Source of the DNA: Porodaedalea pini
Taxonomy: Eukaryota; Basidiomycota; Agaricomycetes; Hymenochaetales; Hymenochaetaceae
Length of the DNA stretch: 64,000 nt
Assembly: GCA_002794775.1 (NCBI GenBank)
Contig: NBAY01000021.1
Coordinates: forward strand, 186,001 to 250,000
Reading direction: 5' to 3'
Position numbers and translations under genes: made by a program. Under the pieces are notes generated by a model. That model was given only the letters and a program-made list of their open reading frames with translations, did not search any database and had not been told where the DNA came from. The first letter of the stretch is position 1. Each line of letters starts with the position of its first letter. This document shows, one piece after another, positions 36,990 through 49,161 of this stretch.

Positions 36990-39900
36990 TCACTCATCTG
37001 CAGATCCTAACCAGTTTTCCGTTTCCGGAAACATAGCCGCTGAAGGAAGCGCATGAGGAGTGACAATCTTCGAATTAACCGCTCGGACTCACCGATGCGT
37101 CGATAAATTCCTTGTATTAGAAGTGCTCGTACCCACGATAGCGTTGCACTTAATATACCAGCCTTCACGCCTTTACTCACAACGTGATAGTGGGGGACAC
37201 TTAGATCAAAGTGACGTTAATGAATGGTGATCTAAATAAAATAGTGGGTAGATGAGTCTTAATACTCACATGTGAGTCGAGATCTCAGACGCATAGCGAA
37301 TTTCATTCAATATAGATCGAGATGTACGAGGATCAAGAGACATTTCGAGATTGCAGATGTGATTAATCACTTCATCGACCTACATGAACGTCGCATCAAA
37401 CATATATGTATACGCTCAAATAAGATGAACGCACACCTTTACTTCAAAACCGTCCCTAAACCCAAGACAGTAGGTAACACCGTAAAAGCCTGCAAGAGAA
37501 CACCCTACTGGTTAACAGAGCCATGGAATACCTCGAAGTGAAACCGACCTTGTATGGTGTGTACTTTTGTAATTTGGTACCTGTCACCGAGCCCAACGCG
37601 AGGAATGGGAAGCACATGGACGGACAGGAATATCTATGACGAAATTAGGAAATATGACGGAACAGTGTACAGGCAACAAGACGTACGACGACGCGAGGAA
37701 GTGCCGGCCACTGCCTGATAAATTCAATGAAAGAGTGGGGAACGCCTTGGCCAGGGGTCAACTTGTGGAACACGGCGCAACTAGGTATGCGGACGAGTTC
37801 CCTCTTCTTGTCAACAGACTCTACCGATTCGACGCCATCCTTGGATCTTGACTTCCGGATCACATGTGCGGTGTAATAAAGCGCGGCGGCATGCGCATCG
37901 TCGTACGCTTCAATGCCTTGCTCGTCACCTGGGGCATCATCGTTGTACGCCGTGGTCGATGTGAGATGAATCCTGTCATCAGCTTCTTTCATGATGAAAT
38001 GACGCAAATTTTTCCGATTTGCGCCGTCAAACGAATCCTCGAGACCCTAGAAGAAACGACGTTTACATCTAGCAATGAAAGAGCGAAGGAAATATCCAAA
38101 TCACACCTTCGCCCAAGTCCAGAACACCATCAAACCGACCCTTCAGGGAATGTAAGGCGTAGAACGTTGGAAGCTAATTGTAAACTCACAAAATCAAGCC
38201 GATCATGAGTGGTACCCAAGCGCCATGTGGAATTTTTTTCAGGGAAGCACCCCAGAACAGGCCATCGATGAAGCCGAAGAATAAGAAAAACGCGAGGGAG
38301 AAGATAACTGGTTTCTTCTTGACGACGCGAATTTGGAATGAGAGGAGCGCACTCGTCGTAATCATGACAGTGGCGACAGCGAAGCTTCACGTTCTCATCA
38401 AGTACGACTCGGAAAACGAAACGAAACGTAAGGAAGTGTACTTACCCATAGGCATTTGTCAGCGATGTCGAGGTTTTGAACACAGCAACGATAACAATAG
38501 TAGCGACCATTACTACGATAATCCATGAGCTGTCACCGCCCCGAACAACGGCCAATCCACTCACAGGCATAGTTGATCAATGGGAAGTATATTTGCCCCT
38601 GGATGGTATCTGACGTGTGAACCATCGGGATACTATAAAAACGTATGAGAGTCGAAAAGGGTAGCGTGCCATAAAAAGATAGCTACTGGGGTAAGCTCCT
38701 CATATTCACAACTTGCTGGACCTAAATTGCTTGTCAGCTCAGACCGTGACGCACGAAATAACTAAACATGCAAGACTGAAAGTCGCGGAGATCATAGCTT
38801 GAGACGCGGTTATCTAGGACTACAGTTAGGACACAGCAATCATGATGGAGATGCAATAATTACTGTAGCGAGAATGGCGACTACGTAGATAATCCTGCGA
38901 GGTAGTTATGAGAGTGATTTTCAGAGAACAGAGGGAAAGCTGAAGTAATACCAGAAGAGCGGGCCATTAGGCTTTCCGGGAATGGTGAGGTAGAAGACAT
39001 TGCCAAGGACGGCTTCACCGTCCTTTATAAGACGGGCACCCTGACCAAGGTAGGCAAGAACGAGGCAAGGGTAGACGAAGCCGCCGAATGCGATCTGCGG
39101 AACCGACAAGTCTGTACGCGTTCATAGCGAAGACACCGAAGAGCGAAGAAAGCGAACCTGGATAGACGCCGCATTAAATTGACCAAGACTACGAGCATAC
39201 GTGTCAAAGTTTGAACGGTTGCCTCGAAGGGCATCGTATTGCTCACTTAGCGAAGAGAGCTTCCGATCCCGTCAGGGCAAGCAACACGCCTGCAAGTAGG
39301 TCGTAGTCATGCGTGCGCGTAAAAACTGACCGGGATTACATCCCATTAATGCAAAAGCATCGTCAAGCAATAAGCAGAATGACCCACGAAGTACGGCGCG
39401 AGACGGATCAAAAGCGCGAAAGATGCCAGGAAACGAAACGATGTTGACAATTCCTGTAGTTCCTATAAGAGCGAGCCAGAGGAAGGTGACTAGCAAAAGT
39501 ACAATGTCAGTGTAATATCGAAGATATAAAATATAACATGCACTTGGAGCAAAAAAGAACGCGATCCGAGACGTGCCGAAGTGTTGCACCAGGAATAGGG
39601 CAACTAGAAAAGCCTATCCGACGCTGGAATTGATATCCACTGAACGTCAGAAAGCGAGGAGTCAACGTACGATGGAAATCGGGACGACATCACTGGTGAC
39701 CGACGGCTTTGCCACGGCGATGCCCGAAACAGCGCTCGTCACAGAGACTGCTGGTGTCAGGATGCCATCCGCCATCGTCAGACTCGTTCCAAAAAGCGCC
39801 TGTCCACGTCGCCAGCCACGAATCGATAAGCGAAACACAATGAGAATGTGGGGTGCGACTTACGCAGACCATCAATGGCCATCTAATCTTCGCCATGAAC

Positions 39901-40537
39901 GACTTTTGAAAGGCTGACTTGCCTTCCTGCCCGGTAAAAGTGTCACCGGTGAGGGTGCGGTCAGCATCGATGTCGCGATCCTTCGGCGGGTAAAGTCCGT
40001 GATAAAGCGCGAAGGTGCCGCCTTCGCCTGATTTTTAAGAGAAAGAAGAATTCATTCTACCGGGCGCGATACGCAAAGGACGAATTACATGCCCTCTTTC
40101 GTTCCAAACCGCAAACAAATGAAAACCTAATGCGCGGAAAATTCGATCTTAGCAGAGAACACGAGCAGCAATTAAGGAGGAACCTCACATATTTTAGAAG
40201 CGGAACAAGCGTCAAACTCCACACGATTGCGCTCAGACCACCGATGACATCCTCCTTCGACGGAACAGGACCACTAGACGGCCATATCCCGTTCAAGACA
40301 TACAACGGAGAGGTACCGATGTCGCTGTATATGATGCCTACACAGATGATATTCGTGGTCAGCACGTCGGTGCTCTTATTAAGACAGGCCGCGGAAGAAC
40401 AGACTCAAGAAGACGAGAGACTCACCGAGTGTTTCAAAAGCAGCAGCGAAGAGCAGGAAGCCTGAGAACTTGGGAGCCTTGCGGACAACGTTCAAATTGA
40501 GCTTGGAGGAAGCTTCTGCTGTAGACAAGTTCGACAT
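36990..40537 (-). CDS. HAK: HAK/KUP-type potassium transporter
   Basis: This is a high-affinity K+ uptake protein of the HAK/KUP/KT family, a plasma-membrane transporter with about 12 membrane segments. I read 23 exons from ATG 40537 to TGA 36990, totalling 2,262 nt (753 aa), in whole codons and of family length. Motifs in order are GIIYSDIGTSPLYVLNGIWP, EGGTFALYHGLYPPKDRD, MADGILTPAVSV, TTGIVNIVSFPGIF, VLLALTGSEALFAN, AYLGQGARL, SQAMISATFSL, NPYFPLINYA-like segments, DGLFWGASLKKIPHGAWVP, WTWAKGLED, GFYGVTYCLGFRDGFEV and FPETENW. Introns are about 45-130 nt, and exons as short as 31-35 nt occur. Two introns need GC donors (GCATGT at 40092 and 38771) to keep conserved residues. The C-terminus ends a few residues earlier than I would expect. 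Confidence 0.88.
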
Positions 40538-41538
40538 TCCGTCTAAAACTGTAGGAGGAAGAGAGGAGCGGGGAAGGGTGCGAAGGGTTGATATACTAAT
40601 CGGACACCGCTGAGTCCGTGACCAATGATCCTGGCTTGAAGGAACGAATACCTTTCGGTACCGCCCACTTTATCTGAGGAATGGCGAAAATCCCGCGGTT
40701 TGAATTGTAAGTGCTTACCATAAAAGGTGACAGAAAGGAACGGCGAAATGTGCTCACAACGGCGATATCGGAATAGAAGCCCATCAAGAACTCAGAAGTG
40801 GTGCACCTTACCGGGGTAGTAAATACGGTCAATTGTCAGGACCTTTGTCGTGCCAGTGCTAGCCTACGCACTCGCTACTTTGTCGAACCAAAGACCATAT
40901 ACATTTCACAAGTAATTAATAGTCCATCTCAATTCTTAAGTCTGACCCAAGTTTCTCTGATCCCGGCATGGAGACCGGTAACCGGACGGACAACTAACCG
41001 GAGTAAATACAGCTGCGAGAAATGAGACCTCCTTATCACACCGCTTGCTGTCAGTTCGGAGTTTGAATACCCTTGACTGCGCAAATTGCACTTGAAAAAA
41101 AAACTGTGAATATATGTAGATTTTTTTCTGTCTCACATCAGTGCTATGGCTGACCAGCAAGCAGCAGAGCAACACACAGAGCCTGAAATTCAAGAGAAAT
41201 ACACAAAGGAAGCTCCGCAGATGCCTGTACAGTCAGTGCAGCCGATGCATCCTGGCTATATGCACCCAGCTTTTGCCTATGGACACAGTTTACAAGTCTG
41301 GCAAGAATAAGGAAAGCAAGCCCAATAAATTCTACATCTTCATCTTCAGCATCAGACAGGAACAGAAGAGCAATTTTTCTGAGCAATATACGTGTTTTAG
41401 CACCATTTCGCTGATGAGTGCGTGCCATGAAGGCGATGTGTTTGGCCAACAACGACGTGCTCGTGACACTGAGCAAGAACAATCATTTTTTGCCGTTGAT
41501 GCCGGTGAGCTTTTTTGGAACTCCGACCTGCAGATACA
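40538..41538. other. Upstream region of the potassium transporter; one weak small frame
   Basis: This is mostly the promoter side of the minus-strand transporter gene. A 54-codon frame at 41146-41310 (+) is rich in Gln, Pro and His (MADQQAAEQHTEP...). It could be a fragment of a repetitive family cut by the MITE downstream, but support is weak. Confidence 0.3.
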
Positions 41539-42364
41539 AGGACCCCTGTTAATACCTTTTGAGGCCTCTATCAGATTTGGGGTGTTTTATCCGGATTGAG
41601 TTTTATGGGGAGAGCCCGTTTTATCTGGATTTATAGAGGCATCATGGGTTCGGAGCTCATTTTTGTCCGGATTTTGCAGAGGCCTCGTAAAAAAAGACAA
41701 AAATTTCAAGTTTTTTATCTAAAAATCTCAATTTTTGCACTATTTGTCCTTGTAACTAGTATACTACGTGCTAAAGACAATAAAATAAAATAAATGACAT
41801 CTAATTTCTCCTCCTGAACACCTGCATGACGGCTGAAAGAATATGAGGAAGAAATTTAATATCTGACCAAAATTTAAATGAACAGTCCATAAGCTCAATA
41901 GAGTGCCGTTCATGATGGATGAGCAGCTGGTCGGGAAGAATGCACAACAACTTGAAAGAAGATATGTGCACAAGTCATGAGCTGGGCTAATAGTGGAGAG
42001 CTACGCATTGTAGTGGACTGTTTCAGGCTTGGAAACATGTTAACTTTTTGTACTGATTTTTTGTCTTAATTCATGCCTTTCTCAGAACTAAATCGTAGAT
42101 TTGAGATAACAAAGTATATACATAGGCATATATTTTCACACACCATGTGAGATTTTGTAATAAATAAGATTTGTCATGATTGGTGATTATCCGGATTGGA
42201 AGAGGCCTCGGCGATCACCGAGAATCACTTATCCAGATTTTTATAGAGCCATTTTGACCATTTTGACCTGAACTTATCCAGATTTATAGAGGCATCGGGC
42301 AAAAGTTTGGGCAAAAATTATCCGGATTCAGTAGAGGCCTCAACAGGTATTAACAGGGGTCCTC
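41539..42364. mobile_element. hAT-type MITE, 826 bp, with 8-bp target duplication
   Basis: The ends are AGGACCCCTGTTAATACC and its complement. About 31 of the outer 32 bases match (41539-41570, 42333-42364). Both sides are flanked by CAGATACA (41531-41538, 42365-42372), the 8-bp duplication typical of hAT transposons. Several subterminal copies of ATCCGGATT and GAGGCCTC occur near both ends, as expected for transposase binding sites. No transposase is encoded. Confidence 0.88.
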
Positions 42365-43645
42365 AGATACACCGAGCGAGGTGTATCTACAATCTTTAAG
42401 GCACTCACACTACCGAATTACCGGGTGACCCAGATCAATGGTCTCTTATCTCTGCCGGATCAGATATTTGCTAAATACAAGAATTGAGATGGGTTATTGG
42501 GATCTCCCAAGACCCACCAGGAATATAGCACCGCTCTTGGGCATCGTTTTGTTTTCTCTGTGCGACACCAGTACTAGTACTAGTGGTGCAGGGAAAAGCG
42601 CATCATCATCATGTCACAAAGCCTTAAGAACTTTCGGGAGAGCATACACCAATCCTCGTCACGCCGCGGCATTAATATTCACAAATGGCGGAGCTTCAAA
42701 TAAAGTTTACCGTACAGTCAAAAACCAGTCCTTTGAACACCTTGCGTTTTCTGCTGCAATTCTTTATTTCTCTTCCCCTAAAAATTAGCATAGGTCTGTA
42801 TAAATGTCATGTACACTGCATCAAAGTTTCAGAAGAAAGGACGCAGTGGTTAAATTCAGAGAAATCGAAATCCACAGAAATTAAGCAATTTATGCACAAC
42901 CTTCTTCGACAACTTTTTTTCTTATTATTTCTCACTTAACAAATGGATAAGCTGTTAGAATGTTGAAACAAATACTGCATTATCTGCACATTAGAGTTTG
43001 TTTTATGTTAGTAAGGTCAAAATTGAATTTTATGGAGGGCAGACAGTATGCTGAGGTCCCGAAATGTGACGAACAGAGTGAGCCATCTGTATGATGTAAG
43101 TGCTGTCAAAACCTTACTCTGTTGATCCGAGTCTTACGGTAGCATTTGAACTGGACTATGTGACTCTGTCACAAGTGCTGTTCAAAGGAATGGTTTCCGT
43201 GACAAACACCCCGCCTTTTTCTTGCCACCATATTAATTTTACATGCACACTTGAAGGCTCAAAAAAAATCCGGAAGATGCACTTAATTGGGGACTTCTCA
43301 TAGGTATCAAAATTTTTATAAAAATGTTTCTGTAAACATTTTGCAGACGGAGTCGAAGTTACTGTTCAAAGGACCGGTTTTTGACTGTATACGTAACAGA
43401 AGGGATGTCTGCTTTTACTTCTGTGGCCGTTACCCGTCCTTCTGCCATGATTCCATGACCGCAGCTCTCGTCCCAAGTGAATGATCAGCGTCTCATCTAC
43501 ATTATCCCGTCCTGGTCGATACGTGAAAAGCATCTGATCTTATGACATATCCATAGCTATTCAAATTCCGAGCCAGAAACGAGTATGAAATGTGCAACTT
43601 AACTTCAAATTTATATATTATTCATGATGTAAGAGCGATACTGAT
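42365..43645. other. Intergenic, about 1.3 kb
   Basis: No supported gene is present. Short open frames lack motifs. AT-rich patches and a CTAGTACTAGTACTAG run near 42560 are the only oddities. Confidence 0.4.
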
Positions 43646-44144
43646 ATGGCAGACAGGTACAAGTGGGAACTTCTTTCCATGAATATTGAGCAATACAAAG
43701 ACACGACAATCTTAAGCAGAGAGATGATATTTGACATGCATGGTGCGTATCGCCACGTCCACTCCCCGCCATCACCATTCCCTCTTCACGAGACAAACTT
43801 TAGATGATCTTCGTGTACCTCCCTCCGTATCCGAGGTATCGCCTCTTCTCTACCCATCTCACGCGGGCCTAGCACAGACATTCATACAAGTCGTTGGACT
43901 CGACCTGTTGCTAGACGAAGGTATCTTGTATGAGGAACTCCTGTGTGAAGCAGTCGTGAAGACCGGGCTTTGCATGTATGTTGCTTCACCAACGCATGTA
44001 CGTCTGACACGCATTTTACTTCGTCATAGATACCCTGGTGTCCCTCATGGGTTCAATTTGATGTTTCCGAAACTAAAGGCCTCGCAGAAGTTCGAAGAAG
44101 ATGCCAAGGAGGGCACAAGGTGGTTGCTGAATGGCGGCGTCTAG
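43646..44144 (+). pseudogene. Alpha/beta-hydrolase (esterase/lipase), 5'-truncated
   Basis: Three exon-like pieces (43646-43742, 43804-43975, 44030-44144) join in frame to 127 codons that match the C-terminal third of the alpha/beta-hydrolase fold-3 (hormone-sensitive-lipase-like) family. The acid residue region VVGLDLLLDEG and the catalytic-His motif YPGVPHGF are present, followed by LKASQKFEEDAKEGTRWLL. The nucleophile elbow (GxSxG) and oxyanion HGGG motif, which lie in the missing first two thirds, are not found upstream. Splice sites still look good and no stop is present. It may be a recently truncated copy and could still be transcribed, but it cannot be an active esterase. Confidence 0.7.
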
Positions 44145-44233
44145 AGGAAAGAATTGTGGTAGGCTAACTGGCATTCTGTATCCTCGTCTGGTTTGCGCTC
44201 AGCATTGTAGGCGTCGAACAAACAAGTGGATAG

Positions 44234-44395
44234 TTATATGACCTTCGCATTGCTGTCCTTCCACTGCCGAGCCAGATACTGCTGCTCAGCCTTGCTCAGC
44301 CAACCAAGCACAACGCAACCAAGGAGAAATAGAAGCAAGCAGATGAATAGGCCAAGGTCTCTCAGGGCTTTCCACAGATGATCCAAGTGGCCCAT
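44234..44395 (-). CDS. Possible 53-residue membrane microprotein
   Basis: ATG 44395 to TAA 44234 encodes 53 residues with one strong hydrophobic segment (LGLFICLLLFLLGCVVLGWL). It is preceded by a His/Trp-rich start and followed by a charged tail with WLSKAEQQYLARQW. The arrangement looks like a small type I or tail-anchored membrane protein rather than random sequence. No homologue is known to me, and it could be one exon of a longer gene. It lies just beyond the truncated esterase on the opposite strand. Confidence 0.3.
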   Translation of the reverse strand: MGHLDHLWKALRDLGLFICLLLFLLGCVVLGWLSKAEQQYLARQWKDSNAKVI

Positions 44396-45056
44396 GTCAA
44401 GGTGAATCGCCTTGACTCTGAAATGGCGACAGAATGAGACGAAAATGCTTCTTCAAGTGTGGGTCGTTAGGCGTGCTCATGCATCTGGTCATCATATTAA
44501 TTACTACTCACAATTGGATCTCTGTTCTAACATTTCTGCCACATTTCTATCATATTTCACCTGCATACGTTTAGAGCCTTTCCGGTGAAAGCTTAACCCA
44601 CATCAAGGTAATGTACAGAAACTAAACGATGATCAAATCCCAGACGAACAAATGCATTGACATAAGTCATGACTTCGAAGAGATAATCATGTCAATCGCT
44701 TCAACGGACTTATCAATCGACGGCCAGTCCTTCTTGTCTGCCTCCTCACAAATCACCTACCCAGACACCTCACAAGATGAGGAGGCCATGGAGGAAATAG
44801 GTCACTGAAGACGTACGGGTATCCTGTCGGAATACCTTTGACGAACATGCTCTGTCTCAGCCTCGCGCTTCACTAGATACGGCGTTCGTCAGACCCAAGA
44901 TGATTAGGAATATAGACATACTAAACAAAAGGTGTCCGTTCTTAAACTTGGGGCGCGACGAATCCTGGAATGTAAAGCAGGGGATATGGTGCAATTAAGA
45001 TGAAGGTCAGGAATTAGAGAAGACGATAATCAGATAATGGAAGCGGGCTCGGAAGA
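44396..45056. other. Intergenic
   Basis: No coding or repeat feature is supported here. Confidence 0.4.
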
Positions 45057-45600
45057 TCAGTCAAGGAAATCTGTAAGTAAGACAAAGGACATTGCAGATA
45101 CTAGATGAAGAGCAAATACCGATTTTGAGGACGGTTCATGGATCTGGATGTCCTGGATAGTAGTCTCTCTGTGCTCGCCAACCGCAAGCACATTTCTCTG
45201 CACCTTCCTCTCCTTCTGCTTCTCGACCTCATCCGAATCGTGGTAGAAACAGAACATGGCGTCTCAGCCGTCCTTCATGCGTGGACGTGCTGCGGAGGCG
45301 GAAGACCCCATGGCCGAGCAGCACCAGATGAGTCCCACGGTGTGACGAGCTTCGCTGTTTGCCGGAATGGCAACATCATCGATGAGCTGCAACGGGGCGT
45401 CGGCGTCGCACAGTGCGATGACGGGGATATTCATACGGCACTCGTGGATTGCCTGCAGGTCAACACGCGGGTCGGTCATGACAAGTAGAGCGACTTCTTG
45501 AACGAGCGCATGATGTAGCTTGTGGCCAGTGATCACTTACGCAACAGTATGGACAGCGAACTCGGGGACAGCACGCTGGTCGCAGGGCGGTGGGGACGAC
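45057..45600 (-). pseudogene. Ribosomal protein uS2 (S0/SA) pseudogene fragment
   Basis: On the minus strand, fragments match the small-subunit protein uS2. QRAVPEFAVHT near 45560-45590 corresponds to the family's QRAVLKFAAHT. After an in-frame stop, [36 protein letters not shown] and HTVGLIW follow (about 45310-45510). Another stop precedes FCFYHDSDEVEKQKERK (about 45190-45255), which corresponds to the family's FFYRDPEEVEK. The N-terminal 100 residues are missing and at least two stops interrupt the frame, so it cannot make a ribosomal protein. It may be a decayed retrocopy or a segmental copy; introns could not be judged. Confidence 0.7.
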
Positions 45601-47343
45601 ATGGGTCCTGTCGTACACCTCCAAGTTCCAACGTTGGTCCGGGCTCGGCAATGTTCGGGAACGGACTTTCAAAGCACTGTATTATGTAACTTCTTTTTGC
45701 CACCGCAAACGGTTTAGATTTCAATTTTTGAACCTCAAAAGCTTGTTACAAATCGGACCGGCGCCGTGAACGGAAACACCGTAACCGTAATTACGGTACA
45801 TGTGCATCTCAAATACAGTCAAGCTCCGATATCAGCGCTCTTTCACACCACTCGTTCCCAGACTAACTTCAGAGGAACCTCGAACACTCTCAGACATAGA
45901 AAGTAAGGATAATCTCGAGGAGAGCTCAGTCCTTGCCCCTCCTCCCCCCCTAGCAGTCGCAAGTGCTTTCGCGGCCGACACTCAGTGAGTAAAAGCTCTA
46001 CAAATACATGTACGTACATATATGTCCTCGTCATTGAGCTCGTCCAAAATGCCTAAGTTAACAAAAACAATTTCCAAAATCTAATATGAACGGAATTAAC
46101 CAGTCCTTTAAGCCCCTCGATAGCAAGAAAGCTTTCTTAGGCGCCGCTGCAAATCTAATCCATCGTCTGGTGTAGTTGCTTATAGAGATGGCCTACGCTA
46201 AATGGTCCATCATCTCCCTCATCTGCTTAGCCGCAGCAAGATGAAGCACCTCGTGCGCTGCCAATCGTCTGCGCCTCGCTGTGACAGACGGACAAGAATT
46301 TGAACTCTGTGATGGGAAGAGTGCTCTCACTGATGTTGAGCAAAATATGGCGTTCAGCGTGAAAAAGCCTGAACGAAGAGTTGAACGGATCTTCTGGTGT
46401 CGAATGTCCTTGACAAGCTATATGGACCCAGCTAAAGGCTGCCTACAGCTACCTTTTCTTCATAGACTGATCTTCTTTGAGGTACGTCGCAGTGCATTAC
46501 TGTATGGTACCCTCTGATACATCAGGAGGCGGTCTTTCTGGACTGTCTAATCACGAGGAGTGGTGGGTGGCATTCTGTTCTCTCATATGCACACTACTCC
46601 AGTAGCTCTTTGTGACTGTCGGTCCGATGCTAACAATATTCTGAACTTCGTGCCTATCGGCAGTTGTAGTCGCCGCGACGGATATAAAAACCTGCCCGCA
46701 CAGTGCCTCATCCAGTGTGAGGGTGTCAGCTGCGCAAAGCTCTATCGGCGAGGCATGAACTAAGCATTCATTAACAGCACAACCTGATTTTCAATATCGG
46801 AGACTTGCGGTGCTTCGGTTTGCAACTTAGTCCATTCGACTTCCCTTGCCCTACGGACTCTCCTCTACTCCGGTACTTCATGAATACGAAGATTCGGAAA
46901 CATTCTAGCATCAATTTTTTTTTTGGTAAACTGAGAGACATAACACGGAGATGAAAATCAAGGTTATAACCCCCCTTCAAGAACATGCATTACTCGAAGC
47001 ACGATCAGGGTTCAATGCCGGAGCGACGAAGGAAGTTCTGGTCTGGAGCGCGCACGAAGTGAAGGGTGCATGCGAAACACCTGCACGCAGGACGTGAGGC
47101 TCGAAGCTTTCGCAAATCAGACGACCTACAAGTTCACTTCTGACCCAATAACAAAGCATAGTGCATGCGAGTATAATTTACCCGAAGAACCAGCAAGAAC
47201 AAATGCAATTTTCGAATCTCCCCGAATCTTCATATATCGATTACTCTCACTTCACCTCACCTCGCAGGTCTTGTCAAGCCGCTTTCACTGTAGGCACTCG
47301 CTGCCTCTCGTCCGTAACACTCGCTATGCGCTATTCAAAAGAA
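45601..47343. other. Intergenic, 1.7 kb, upstream of the tandem family
   Basis: Several short frames occur without motifs. A minus-strand stretch at about 46185-46290 reads as a small basic helical peptide, but it has no supported start. Nothing else was recognised. Confidence 0.4.
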
Positions 47344-49161
47344 ATGGAAACAATGTCAATGTCTGGCAACTTCCCCGCGTTCGGAAATTATCCCTCCGTA
47401 CCGACTTCTTCGATCAATTCCAAGGACATAGAAAGCACCCTGGATGCAGATTTCGATATGGATGTAGCTGGCATGGGGAAGGAGTTTTCCTCGGTACTTC
47501 TCACACACGTATGCGAGTTGTCAAACCGCGTCTTCGACGTGCAAAAGTTACTCGATAAAGTCTTATACGTCCTGGTGACACTGAACGACTGCGATAACTC
47601 AGAGAAGTTGTTGGACCTTTGGTCGCAATTGTGCATTGTGGGTATCCCTTGAGAAATTTCCAGAGCGTCGTGCTTACAATCTTAACGTCTATAGCGATTT
47701 TCGAAGTTGGACTTAAGAACAAAAGAGGTTGCTACATCGGGCGCTCATACGATCGAAGGTTTCTTTCTATATAATCTTGAACGCTGCATGTGCTGATTTA
47801 TCCGCAGACTTTCTAGACAATGTTTGCACATTTTTAGAGTTTCCAGGAACTTCTACGAGTGCCAAGATCGAGGGGCTCGCAAGGTATCGAGAGGTACCAG
47901 ATGCCTTCCTAGTTTATAGTCGCGCAGCTTATATATATCTTTTTTATGTCAGATTGTTATGAACATGCGGGACCACATCGAATCCGAATCTCTTCATTAC
48001 GAGCTGCACGGCCTTTCTGACGACTTTATATTGTTTGAACGAGAGTGGTGCGAATTCGAACAATTACAATCGCAGCAGTCTCTTGCTCTCAAAACCTTGA
48101 TCATCGAAATGCAATCAAATCTGAAAGAGTGCGTAGATGTATAGATTCCCTTACCTCGCACCTTTTTTTTGTTATCCTGAATTGTTTCCTGTCCATCTAG
48201 GATGAAGAAACTAGTTCGTCATCAACTATGTCTATCTGCAGTCTAAGCTTACCTGGTTTATGAAGTTTCTCAACCTTCTCGCTCAAACTGCGCTCGATGT
48301 AGGGGTCGGATCTATCCTTATTGCTTCGGGGATCGCGACGCACAACGTGCTTCAGATCATCATGACTTCCTTGCCTGTACGTATCTGTTGTACCTCCTTT
48401 CTTTTACTTGTGTCTTAGCATATATTCTCACTCAATTCATGATCCCGCGCTTAGATTGCGAAAGGATTGTGTTGCGATGCAGTTCGTACATGTAGGGCAT
48501 TTAAAGATATACGCTGTGAGTATTTACTTATACAAGGACCACAGGCGAGTGCTTTTAGTACGAGTGAACTTCTCTCATATGTTTTTATTTCCGTCAGGTC
48601 TGAGGAAGAGGGTACGCACAGCAATCAACCATCGGAATGAAGGACAAGAAAACATAATCAATGGACAAAACGCGCTGAAGCGCTGCGGCATGCATTTGGT
48701 GTCTTTGCGATTGAGCTTGGACATATTTCCGAGATTTTGGTCTGCTGTGCGTATTCCCCGCTCACCTCTCCTTCCAATTGCTTCCATCTTCCAATTATGT
48801 TTCTTCAACGATCGAAGCTTCCCAAGAAGTTGTGCAACTTCCATTCCTTTATCTGGTTTTAAATCCAAGGGTCTCTTTCTCGAATCTCGATGGTCGAGTT
48901 CACTGATGCCTTCTGATTTCATGGCATTGAATCACATAGATGATCGCGGATCTAGATACACTACAGACACTTTTGAAGACGGTCCAAGATGCGAAAGATG
49001 AAATAGTACGTTCCAAAATTCAAAGCCAGGATATAAGCCTACTCATAACTCTGTCATGTTAGGAATTCAATTTTCAGATCCATGCAACAGTTGCATTCTA
49101 CAAACCCGTCCAGGAGGCGTTCTATCAGTACGGGAGGGGTATGGATTCTTTCGATGTTTAG
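47344..49161 (+). CDS. Tandem helical/hydrophobic family, member A
   Basis: First of three related genes in tandem. Exons read with confidence are 47344-47637, 47695-47758, 47808-47893, 47953-48128, a 13-nt microexon at 48201-48213, and 48266-48376. Further exons run to TAG 49159-49161 but are not fully resolved. The protein is mostly alpha-helical. Its early part has a Trp exactly five residues before intron 1 and a D-F-L-x-N-x-C-T-F-L motif at intron 2. A long helix follows, then a hydrophobic segment (LNLLAQTALDVGVGSILIAS) and a C-terminal helical part (AIELGHISEIL, LLKTVQDAKDEI). No enzyme motif or signal peptide is seen. An in-frame ATG at 47326 is an alternative start. The function is unknown; see members B and C. 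Confidence 0.6.

Noticed and set aside
41141..41599. 150-codon plus-strand frame and an overlapping antisense frame near the hAT MITE
   Set aside because: They overlap each other and run into the MITE. Only a short Gln/Pro-rich part (41146-41310) is mentioned as weak.
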